A stretch of 64,000 nucleotides of DNA, taken from positions 1 through 64,000 of the forward strand of contig NZ_JAMBOD010000007.1 in the NCBI RefSeq assembly GCF_023715445.1, given 5' to 3'. Source of the DNA: Fictibacillus nanhaiensis (lineage in GTDB: Bacteria > Bacillota > Bacilli > Bacillales > Fictibacillaceae). Numbering within the stretch: position 1 is the first letter of the stretch; each line of letters begins with the position of its first letter. Below, piece by piece: positions 17,872 through 24,739 of this stretch. A program made the translations under genes and the position numbers. The notes under the pieces are model-generated. The model had not been told where the DNA came from. It saw only the letters and a list, made by a program, of their open reading frames with translations, and made no database searches.

Positions 17872-18123
17872 ATGAAAACATATTTCATGGTACAAGAAAA
17901 AATTAAACCCGCGTGGATTCATGAAATGGTAGCAAAAGCGAATGAATTTGAAAAGTGCCAGATTTTTTTAGAGTGTAATGCCTTGAGAATTAATGCAAAA
18001 AGTCATCTGAGCATGAGTTTGTTGAATGGCATGCAAGGAGTATGCTGTGTGTCGGCACAAGGTGAAAATTGCAGGATAGCGGTTGATGAGCTGCGGAGTT
18101 TGGGAACAAGAATCCTGAACTAG
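17872..18123 (+). CDS. HPr-fold protein without the phosphorylatable histidine
   Basis: An 83-residue protein with the open-faced sandwich pattern of HPr: the helix after the first strand (PAWIHEMVAKANEF), the KSHLSMSLLNGMQG segment equivalent to the region around HPr Ser46, and the closing helix (CRIAVDELRSL). In HPr the active loop reads GIHARPA. Here it is KIKPAWIH, with no His in the catalytic position, so phosphotransfer from enzyme I is unlikely. A Ser corresponding to the HPr-kinase site is present. A Crh-like regulatory role is possible. The ATG at 17872 is preferred over the TTG at 17851 because GAGGGA lies nine bases before it. Confidence 0.68.
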   Translation: MKTYFMVQEKIKPAWIHEMVAKANEFEKCQIFLECNALRINAKSHLSMSLLNGMQGVCCVSAQGENCRIAVDELRSLGTRILN

Positions 18124-18152
18124 TTCATACAAGAGTTTTATTCAGAAAAAAT

Positions 18153-18203
18153 TAAAAGGCCGGTTCAAAGAACACATTCGTTCTTTAGAGCCAGCCTTTT
18201 TGT
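18153..18203. terminator. bidirectional terminator
   Basis: A long imperfect hairpin: AAAGGC/GCCTTT outer stem and AAAGAAC/GTTCTTT inner stem, with T runs on both strands. It separates the HPr-like gene from the convergent small gene at 18206. Confidence 0.75.
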
Positions 18204-18205
18204 CA

Positions 18206-18364
18206 TTATTTTTTATCTCTTTTTTCTTTGCTGGTCCTGCTAGTAGATATAAGTTTTTGCAACAGAACGTCTTGTACCGCTGATCGTGCCAGATCAGCTT
18301 CTTTATGCTCCTGCAGCGCTTTTTGTTCAATCGCTTTAATATCAGTTGAGTTGTGATGACTCAA
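18206..18364 (-). CDS. small coiled-coil-like protein, TTG start
   Basis: A 52-residue highly charged helical protein (MSHHNSTDIKAIEQKALQEH... ending KEKRDKK). The TTG start at 18364 follows AAAGGTGG by about eight bases. It is too short for many gene callers, but codon pattern, start signal and the shared terminator at 18153-18203 all fit a real gene. I do not recognise the family. An overlapping 62-codon frame (18142-18330) lacks a ribosome binding site and was discarded. Confidence 0.6.
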   Translation of the reverse strand: MSHHNSTDIKAIEQKALQEHKEADLARSAVQDVLLQKLISTSRTSKEKRDKK

Positions 18365-18582
18365 TATATTGTCCACCTTTCTGCTTTTTCACATAATGTG
18401 TTTTCCCGCAAAAAGAGATGAACAGGGCCCTATTCCTCTAAAAAGGAGAAATTATAATAAATCTATGCAGCGCTATATTAAAATATGTTTCAGACAGTGC
18501 CTAAGATATATACTTGCAATCTAATCAAAAGGGTCTAAAATGGATGATGGATATGACGCACTAGGAAAAGAAGGGATTTGGA

Positions 18583-19173
18583 TTGCAAAAAGTAATATGG
18601 TTTACAACAGGGGCTTTCTTGCAGGGACTTTCAATGGCTGTCTTTTTATTTCCGCATGCAATACCGTCAGGCGGAGTAGCGGGGATTGCAATTTTAAATA
18701 ATTATTTTTTTCAAATACCACTGGCCCTGACATTATGGATAATAAATTTTGGTTTGTTATTGCTTGCTGTAAAAAAGCTTGGAAAACAAACGGCGTTATG
18801 GACAATATATTGTGTAGCGGTAACTTCTGTCACTGTTGATTGGCTGTCATCACTGATACAAAGTCCTGTTAATAACATGCTCTTTGATGTCATTTATGGA
18901 GCCTTAATCTTTGGTACAGGCGTGGGGATTTTATTTCGTTTTGGGGCTTCTTCCGGTGGAATGGATATTCTGGCTTTAATATTGGCAAAGTGGATGGGAA
19001 AGAAACCAGGAGTTATTTTATTCTGGATAAACAGTATTGTGCTTCTTTTGACAGCTCTTACAGTGGGGTTTGAAATCATTTTGTTTGCCCTTATGTGCCA
19101 GTGGATTGTCACAAGGATCATTGATTATGTACGTACTGCACAATTTCAGAAAAAAACAAAGCAGTATATGTAA
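18583..19173 (+). CDS. YitT/UPF0750-family membrane protein, short form
   Basis: A 196-residue integral membrane protein with about five or six helices. Family motifs are PHAIPSGGVAGIAIL (near 24-38) and FGASSGGMDILA (near 118-129). Full-length YitT proteins have about 280 residues with a C-terminal cytoplasmic DUF2179 domain. This one stops after the membrane part with a basic tail. Function of the family is unknown. TTG start, with AAGGGAT upstream. Confidence 0.85.
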   Translation: MQKVIWFTTGAFLQGLSMAVFLFPHAIPSGGVAGIAILNNYFFQIPLALTLWIINFGLLLLAVKKLGKQTALWTIYCVAVTSVTVDWLSSLIQSPVNNMLFDVIYGALIFGTGVGILFRFGASSGGMDILALILAKWMGKKPGVILFWINSIVLLLTALTVGFEIILFALMCQWIVTRIIDYVRTAQFQKKTKQYM

Positions 19174-19207
19174 AAAGGGTACGGTTATAAAAACCGCACC
19201 CTTTATT
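19173..19207 (+). terminator. Rho-independent terminator
   Basis: AAAGGGTACGGTT pairs with AACCGCACCCTTT (one mismatch) around a four-base loop, then ATTT. Confidence 0.8.
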
Positions 19208-19220
19208 TAGCGCGTATAAA

Positions 19221-19400
19221 TTAGCAATCTTTGCCTATATGCGCCCATGTCGTACCAACGATAATGAGAAGGATGAATAGAACGACTATGATCGCAAAAC
19301 TCTTACCATGACCATAACCGCCTCCACAATAACCATATCCGCCACCACCATATATTGGTGCGTTTGCCATTGAAGCATTTACCGGTGAATTTGCATACAT
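19221..19400 (-). CDS. YjcZ family sporulation protein
   Basis: A 59-residue protein on the minus strand. It has a Gly/Tyr-rich N-terminal part ([16 protein letters not shown]) followed by the family's hallmark membrane helix ([16 protein letters not shown]) and a short tail. GGAGGAG lies seven bases upstream of the ATG. YjcZ-family peptides are produced during sporulation in Bacillus; their molecular role is unknown. A second member is at 60413-60559. Confidence 0.85.
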   Translation of the reverse strand: MYANSPVNASMANAPIYGGGGYGYCGGGYGHGKSFAIIVVLFILLIIVGTTWAHIGKDC

Positions 19401-19583
19401 TCTAAAACTCCTCCTTACATTTTGTACTTACGACTTCGATACAGTATATGTGGCAGTAGAAAAGCGTGTATGGACAAATGTTTAGTTTTTTAGGAATTAG
19501 GCGTATGTAATATTTTTGAAAAGAAAATGAGATGTTAGGTTTTGTGTAAAGTGGGGTAAATTTAAGCAAAGGAGGCGTTATAT

Positions 19584-19877
19584 ATGCAAACTGCAACCCA
19601 AATGAAAACAACAAACAAATTATTTAAAACTCAATCATGGGCTTTGATCGGCCTTGGTACAGGTGCATTGGTCTGGCTCTCTTTTAAACCAAATCGTATA
19701 AGAACTAAAATGAAAATTAAAGACATTAAACGCAGAGTGCGTCCTCATCATATTGAGCGAACTCAGCTGCCAATTAATAAAGCAGGTCATCCAGATCCAA
19801 TGGATATCGATGACAATAAGATGGTAGAAGAAGGCGCTATGTACTCCGTGAATTACTATAACGACAAAAAGCAATAA
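19584..19877 (+). CDS. small membrane protein, function unknown
   Basis: A 97-residue protein. One membrane segment lies at about 18-32 (SWALIGLGTGALVWLSF). A strongly basic stretch (IRTKMKIKDIKRRVRPHH) precedes an acidic C-terminus ending NYYNDKKQ. The ribosome binding site AAAGGAGG is strong. I do not recognise the family. Topology by the positive-inside rule would put the long C-terminal part in the cytoplasm. Confidence 0.68.
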   Translation: MQTATQMKTTNKLFKTQSWALIGLGTGALVWLSFKPNRIRTKMKIKDIKRRVRPHHIERTQLPINKAGHPDPMDIDDNKMVEEGAMYSVNYYNDKKQ

Positions 19878-19903
19878 AGGATGGGTGCACCCCATCCTTT
19901 TTT
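19876..19903 (+). terminator. Rho-independent terminator
   Basis: AAAGGATGGG and CCCATCCTTT pair perfectly around TGCACC-type loop bases, followed by TTT. Confidence 0.88.
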
Positions 19904-20297
19904 GTGTTGTATGATTTATGGTGTGAGTTTAGCATTTGCTCAGATGCTAAGTCGATTTCCTCACCGTTTTTTAAAAAAGAAAAGCTGGATTTCTGCCGTT
20001 CATTTCATCTTTTTTTTCTTTAGAGAATTTTCTCAGCACTCTTCCTCTCTTTTATGGGTCATTTTCCACTCTAATATTGAAACATGTATTCAAAGGAAAG
20101 TTCCAAGAAAGTAGACGAATGTGGCTGAATAATGGTTAACTCTGTACCTAATCTTGGGTCTTTATGACGATATTCGATGTAAAAAAATGTCCACTTTTGT
20201 AACATTACTTCTTCTTTTGCGGAAACTATTTTCAAGTCGGAAAAAAGCCGTCATAATAAGCGAGAAGTACTAAAATTACAAAGGGGAGCCGATTTTC
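19904..20297. other. 394-base region without a recognisable gene
   Basis: The longest frame here (plus strand, up to about 20114) has no ribosome binding site and a composition unlike its neighbours. The rest is AT-rich leader for the Spo0E-type gene. I see no repeat or RNA fold that I can name. Confidence 0.5.
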
Positions 20298-20468
20298 GTG
20301 GAGAAAAAAGAATGGAATAACTCTCTTCTAATGGAATGTATTAAAGAAAAAAAAGAAAAGCTGGTAGAAGTTGCAGACCGTAAAGGTTTAACCAGCAAGG
20401 AAACTGTAAAGTGCAGCCAAGAGTTAGATGTCTTATTAAATGTTTTTCAAAGACAAGCCACTTTCTAA
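20298..20468 (+). CDS. Spo0E-family aspartyl-phosphate phosphatase
   Basis: A 56-residue helical-hairpin protein carrying the family signature SQELDVLLN (residues 40-48). These phosphatases dephosphorylate Spo0A~P or similar aspartyl phosphates and delay sporulation. The GTG start follows AAGGGGAG by nine bases. Its stop codon is directly adjacent to the stop of the convergent gene at 20469, with no terminator between them. Confidence 0.88.
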   Translation: MEKKEWNNSLLMECIKEKKEKLVEVADRKGLTSKETVKCSQELDVLLNVFQRQATF

Positions 20469-20663
20469 TTACCGTTTATTGAAGATGAGTTCATCTGTTA
20501 GTTGATCGATACGAAGTAATATGGCCTTTTTTGTTACTAAAGGATAATTGCAGTGAAATTCTGTTAACAATTCTCGAATTTCCCGAATAAGGGTAATTTC
20601 CTGATCAGGCAAATGCTTTGTTGATTCTTTTTTTGTTTTAAAATGAATCAAATTGTCCTTCAC
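20469..20663 (-). CDS. small hypothetical protein, convergent with the Spo0E-type gene
   Basis: A 64-residue helical, charged protein (MKDNLIHFKTKKESTKHLPD...). The GTG start has only a weak GGGGTG upstream. The C-terminal LLRIDQLTDELIF faintly recalls the Spo0E helix but lacks the SQxLD signature, so I do not assign it. The transcripts of this gene and the Spo0E-type gene must overlap tail to tail. Confidence 0.5.
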   Translation of the reverse strand: MKDNLIHFKTKKESTKHLPDQEITLIREIRELLTEFHCNYPLVTKKAILLRIDQLTDELIFNKR

Positions 20664-20817
20664 ACTAACACCCCATTTAATAAATTGTGTTGGATACTAC
20701 TTCCATAGAAGGATTTAAATCCCTTCTAAAAGTCGAAATGTTTCCTTTCTACAGCAGAATATGACAATATCTTTTTATAAGTAAAAAAGATACGTAGAAA
20801 TGGAGGCTAATAAACAG

Positions 20818-21654
20818 ATGACAGCGATTAAAAGTTTGCAGGATACTACCGTATTACATAACGGAGTAAAGATGCCTTGGTTCGGCCTTGGAGTATTTAA
20901 AGTAGAAGAAGGACAAGAAGTCATTGATTCTGTTAAATGGGCAATCGAAGCTGGATACAAAAGTATCGATACAGCAGCGATCTACAAAAACGAAGAAGGC
21001 GTTGGACAAGCGATCAAGGAAGCTGGGGTTCCCCGTGAAGAGTTGTTCATTACAACGAAAGTCTGGAACAAAGACCAGGGGTATGAGAGTACGCTTGCAG
21101 CTTTTGAAACCAGCAGGGAGAAGCTTGGTCTTGAATATCTCGATCTTTATTTGGTTCACTGGCCTGTTAAAGGAAAGTATAAGGAAACTTGGCGTGCTTT
21201 AGAAAAGCTTTATAAAGATGGAAAAGTAAAAGCGATAGGTGTTTCTAACTTCCAAGTCCACCATTTAGAAGACATCTTAGCTGACTGTGAGATCAAACCG
21301 ATGGTCAATCAGGTTGAATATCACCCGCGTCTTGCACAAAAGGAACTGCTTCTATTCTGTAAAGACAATGACATTCAAATGGAGGCATGGAGTCCTCTAA
21401 TGCAGGGAGAACTGCTGAATGAGCCTGCATTAGTTGAACTGGCGGAAAAACACGGAAAATCTGTAGCCCAGATCATCCTTCGCTGGGACCTTCAAAACGG
21501 TGTTGTTACGATTCCAAAATCAATCAAGCAGCATCGTATTGTTGAGAATGCAGATATCTTTGATTTTGAGTTATCTCTTGAAGATATGGCCAAGATTGAT
21601 GCTCTGAACGAAGATCGACGCATCGGTCCCGACCCAGACAACTTCGACTTCTAA
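20818..21654 (+). CDS. aldo/keto reductase
   Basis: A 278-residue NADPH-dependent aldo/keto reductase (TIM barrel). The catalytic tetrad is visible as Asp (IDTAAIY), Tyr in the same segment, Lys (TTKVWNKD) and His (LVHWPVKG). The cofactor motif [19 protein letters not shown] is near 230-250. It resembles Bacillus glyoxal/methylglyoxal reductases (YvgN type), suggesting detoxification of reactive aldehydes. The ATG at 20818 is preferred over that at 20800 because GGAGG (20802-20806) lies between them, eleven bases before the chosen start. Confidence 0.93.
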   Translation: MTAIKSLQDTTVLHNGVKMPWFGLGVFKVEEGQEVIDSVKWAIEAGYKSIDTAAIYKNEEGVGQAIKEAGVPREELFITTKVWNKDQGYESTLAAFETSREKLGLEYLDLYLVHWPVKGKYKETWRALEKLYKDGKVKAIGVSNFQVHHLEDILADCEIKPMVNQVEYHPRLAQKELLLFCKDNDIQMEAWSPLMQGELLNEPALVELAEKHGKSVAQIILRWDLQNGVVTIPKSIKQHRIVENADIFDFELSLEDMAKIDALNEDRRIGPDPDNFDF

Positions 21655-21655
21655 A

Positions 21656-21670
21656 AGGGGTCTGACCCCA
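21656..21670. repeat. GGGGTCTGACCCC inverted repeat
   Basis: GGGG-TCTGA-CCCC lies directly after the aldo/keto reductase stop codon. The same core recurs at 33941-33980 and, with one change, at 36727-36740. Confidence 0.7.
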
Positions 21671-21694
21671 AACAAATACAAAAGTTTACTTTTT

Positions 21695-21729
21695 GTCCAC
21701 GTGGAAAATACATTTCGCGTGGACTTTTT
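21695..21729 (+). terminator. Rho-independent terminator
   Basis: GTCCACG and CGTGGAC pair around a 16-base loop, followed by TTTTT. Confidence 0.75.
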
Positions 21730-21856
21730 AGTTGGATGCTGCCGTGCCGTTTCCAACTTATGATTAAGGGTAAAGGCTAAGTATGTAAAGAATCGTACAT
21801 AATTATGATGAGATTAAAGAGGAGTAAACAATTATTTTACATATAAATTTAGTTAC

Positions 21857-21894
21857 TTGACAAAAGTAAGTTAAGTTTTATATACTTAACTTAC
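21857..21894 (+). promoter_or_regulatory. promoter with palindromic operator for the mhq-like operon
   Basis: TTGACA (21857-21862), an 18-base spacer and TATACT (21881-21886) form a sigma-A promoter. A perfect 10-bp inverted repeat, GTAAGTTAAG (21866-21875) and CTTAACTTAC (21885-21894), overlaps spacer and -10. A bound repressor would block polymerase. By analogy with Bacillus mhq genes, a MarR-family repressor (MhqR/YodB/CatR type) is likely, though the half-site differs from the B. subtilis MhqR box. Confidence 0.82.
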
Positions 21895-21933
21895 AAAAAA
21901 TAAGTGAATTAATTTGAAAGGATGTAATCTATT

Positions 21934-22881
21934 ATGACGATGCATACAACCGGAATACATCATATTACAGCTATTGTAGGTAACCCTCAAGAGAATGTTG
22001 ATTTTTACGCAGGGATTCTTGGTCTTAGATTAGTTAAGAAAACCGTCAATTTCGATGATCCGGGAACATACCATCTCTATTTTGGTGATGAAGGAGGTAA
22101 GCCTGGTACTATCATGACATTCTTTCCTTGGCCGGATGCTTATCGCGGCCGTGTCGGCAGCGGGCAAGTTGGTACAACAACATTCGTTGTTCCAGAAGGA
22201 GCACTTTCATTTTGGGGGGAAAGACTTCTTCAATTTTCAGTAGAATACAAGAAAACGGTCCGCTTTCAAGAAGAATATTTGGAATTCATTGACCCACACG
22301 GACTTCAGCTTGAGATTGTTGCCCGACGTGAAGGTGAAAACAGCTCGTGGTCATTTGGTAAGGTGACACCAGAATACGCGATAAAAGGGTTTGGAGGAGC
22401 TGTATTATTGTCAGCGGCACCTCATCAAACGGAGAAAGTGTTAACAGAAGTTATGGGGCTAGAAAAAGTTGCTCAGGAAGGAGACTTTCTTCGTTTTAAA
22501 GCCACAGGTGATCTGGGAAATGTTATTGATATAAAACTGTTTCCAGAGGCAAGAGGTGTGAGCGGGGTAGGAACCGTTCATCATATCGCTTGGCGTGCAA
22601 GCAGCTACGAAGAACACAAAATGTGGCAACAACATGTGAAAGAAAGTAATTTTCATGTTACTGAGATCATTGATCGCCAATATTTCAATGCGATTTATTT
22701 CCGCGAAGAAGGTCAAATTCTTTTTGAAATCGCAACCGATCCTCCTGGATTCACGAAAGACGAAACAGAAGACGAACTAGGCAAAAGTTTATTGCTTCCG
22801 CCATGGCTGGAACCGCACCGTGAACAAATTCAAGGTCATCTTTTGCCAGCAGAGGCAAGAATTCTAAAGGAGGACAAATAA
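21934..22881 (+). CDS. mhqO: ring-cleaving dioxygenase (MhqO type)
   Basis: A 315-residue double-module VOC dioxygenase, likely opening aromatic rings such as methylhydroquinone derivatives. The N-terminal module begins TTGIHHITAIVGNPQENVDFY, with metal ligand HHIT near residue 9. The second module has GTVHHIAWR near 212 and the ligand Glu in ILFEIATDPPGF near 270. Length matches MhqO/MhqA. AAAGGATG lies nine bases upstream. It is the first gene of a three-gene operon. Confidence 0.9.
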   Translation: MTMHTTGIHHITAIVGNPQENVDFYAGILGLRLVKKTVNFDDPGTYHLYFGDEGGKPGTIMTFFPWPDAYRGRVGSGQVGTTTFVVPEGALSFWGERLLQFSVEYKKTVRFQEEYLEFIDPHGLQLEIVARREGENSSWSFGKVTPEYAIKGFGGAVLLSAAPHQTEKVLTEVMGLEKVAQEGDFLRFKATGDLGNVIDIKLFPEARGVSGVGTVHHIAWRASSYEEHKMWQQHVKESNFHVTEIIDRQYFNAIYFREEGQILFEIATDPPGFTKDETEDELGKSLLLPPWLEPHREQIQGHLLPAEARILKEDK

Positions 22882-23490
22882 ATGAAACATTTGTTTAAAA
22901 AAGGGACAAATAAAAGCAAACCAGTCCTGCTTTTATTGCATGGTACTGGAGGAAATGAAGAAGATCTATTGCCACTCGCCCAGATGATCTCTCCGGATTC
23001 TTCCGTATTAAGTGTACGGGGGAATGTTTCAGAGAATGGAATGCCGCGTTTTTTCAGAAGGCTTGCAGAGGGTGTATTTGATGAGGAGGATCTGATTTTC
23101 CGTACAAAAGAACTCAATGATTTCATTGAGGATTCAGCTAATAAATATAATTTCGACCGAAAGAATATTGTAGCTGTAGGCTATTCAAACGGAGCTAACA
23201 TTGCAGGAAGCCTTATCTTTCATAATGAAAATGCCTTAAAAGGTGCTATCCTTCATCATCCGATGGTGCCGAGGCGGGGTATTGAGCTCCCTGATCTGGC
23301 TAATCTTCCTGTTTTTATTGGAGCAGGGAAGAATGACCCGATCTGTCCGCCTGAAGAAACTGAAGAGCTTGAGAAAATTCTTACAAATGCCGGTGCATCC
23401 GTTCATGTAAAGTGGGAGAATATGGGGCATCAGCTTTCAAGAGCTGAAGTAGAGGAAGCTGCAGAATGGTTCAGCCGAAATTTTAGCTAA
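22882..23490 (+). CDS. mhqD: alpha/beta hydrolase (MhqD type)
   Basis: A 202-residue phospholipase/carboxylesterase-type hydrolase. The oxyanion segment LLLHGTGGNEEDL is near 16-28, the nucleophile Ser102 sits in VGYSNGAN, the acid is in GAGKNDPICPPE near 155, and the catalytic His is in MGHQLS near 183. The ATG directly follows the mhqO stop codon and AGGAGG lies in the end of mhqO. Its role in B. subtilis is resistance to quinone-like electrophiles. Confidence 0.9.
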   Translation: MKHLFKKGTNKSKPVLLLLHGTGGNEEDLLPLAQMISPDSSVLSVRGNVSENGMPRFFRRLAEGVFDEEDLIFRTKELNDFIEDSANKYNFDRKNIVAVGYSNGANIAGSLIFHNENALKGAILHHPMVPRRGIELPDLANLPVFIGAGKNDPICPPEETEELEKILTNAGASVHVKWENMGHQLSRAEVEEAAEWFSRNFS

Positions 23491-23504
23491 AGAAGGTGAG
23501 ATAA

Positions 23505-24116
23505 TTGAAATCTATTGATCCAGAAACATTATCGGTAAAAGAAAATTATAAATTTCTTACTGGAAGCATCATCCCTAGACCAATTGCTTTTGTCAGCACA
23601 TTATCAATGGAAGGGGTTCTTAATGCAGCGCCGTTCAGCTATTTTAATGCACTGACTTCTAATCCTCCTTTGATTGCGATATCTATAGGCAGAAAAGATG
23701 GTGTTCAGAAAGATACCTCACGAAACGCGGAAACGCTCGGAGAATTTGTTGTTCATATACCGGATGAAACCTATATTGAAGCTGTGAATACAACAGCAGC
23801 AAACCTTGGGCCAGATGAAAGTGAAGTTGATCTTGCAAAATTAACGGCTGTCGATTCGGTAAAAGTCAAGGTTCCGGGGATTGCGGAATCTAGAATCCGG
23901 ATGGAATGCGTTGTAGAACAAATTTTGCCGCTTGGCGGAACAGCGGATAAGCCTGCAACCGACTTACTAATCGGGAAAGTAGTTCATTATCATATCGCTG
24001 ATGAGTTATACAATGAAGGAAAAATAGATGCTGAAAAGCTGCGGCCTGTTGGCAGACTGGCCGGAACAAACTATGTAAAACTAGGAAAAACATTCTCATT
24101 AGATAGACCTGAATAA
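23505..24116 (+). CDS. flavin reductase family protein (FMN-binding split barrel)
   Basis: A 203-residue DIM6/NTAB-type flavoprotein. Family marks are YKFLTGSIIPRPIAFVST at about 15-32, NAAPFSYFNALTSNPP near 41-56 and the closing GRLAGTNYVKLGKTF. It probably binds FMN and supplies reduced flavin or reduces quinones. The TTG start follows GAAGGTGAG. It is 14 bases behind mhqD and shares its operon and terminator. Confidence 0.88.
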   Translation: MKSIDPETLSVKENYKFLTGSIIPRPIAFVSTLSMEGVLNAAPFSYFNALTSNPPLIAISIGRKDGVQKDTSRNAETLGEFVVHIPDETYIEAVNTTAANLGPDESEVDLAKLTAVDSVKVKVPGIAESRIRMECVVEQILPLGGTADKPATDLLIGKVVHYHIADELYNEGKIDAEKLRPVGRLAGTNYVKLGKTFSLDRPE

Positions 24117-24122
24117 TTTAAC

Positions 24123-24157
24123 AAATCTCTCTCTTTATAGAGGGAGATTTTTTTTAT
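24123..24157 (+). terminator. Rho-independent terminator of the mhq-like operon
   Basis: AAATCTCTCTCT and GAGGGAGATTT form the stem with a short loop, followed by eight T. Confidence 0.85.
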
Positions 24158-24739
24158 GTCATAAAACGACAAAGATATACACAACTAAAACAATAAGCCT
24201 ACTTAGAGATATATCCTTTGAGATATTAGAGATATATCTTTCCTGGGTAGAATATCTCGTCTTACCAAAAATTTCATAGGTATTTTGTAGAGGATAATTA
24301 CTCTTGTCAAATTGATAGATATAATTCCACCAAGACTTTAAAGAAATAACAGAAGAAAATATTGGAAGAGTAATAGAAAGTTAGTAGCAAGAAAAGAAGG
24401 TCATAATTCACATTTTTTTACAATGGTTCCTTATTTCACAAAAATAAGTTCATTTGACATGTGACGAATGATGGTATTTTGCAAAATAATTTGATGTCTT
24501 AAAAATTTTCTTAAACAAAAGTCATAGAAATACGAATATTGTCTCAGACGAAGGATTTATTTTCCAATTATCAGGTAAAAAAGCGACATATTATTACATT
24601 TATTTACAGTAGTAATTCTTTATCCTTTAAATAACAACACAGAATTACTTGAATTTATAAAATTACAGGAGGTGTGACAAGGATTTACTTTTAACTGGTT
24701 TGATCTGTACGACAAAAAAGAATAGGGAGGGAAAGCAAC
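24158..24739. other. 582-base AT-rich upstream region of the subtilase gene
   Basis: No frame with a ribosome binding site is present. A near-direct repeat (GAGATATATCCTTT and GAGATATATCTTTC, around 24211-24243) and many short AT palindromes are visible. AGGAGGTGTGAC at 24667 is a strong ribosome-binding-like sequence with no frame of useful length after it. The region may be the regulatory region of an exoprotease, as expected for a stationary-phase gene. Confidence 0.5.
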
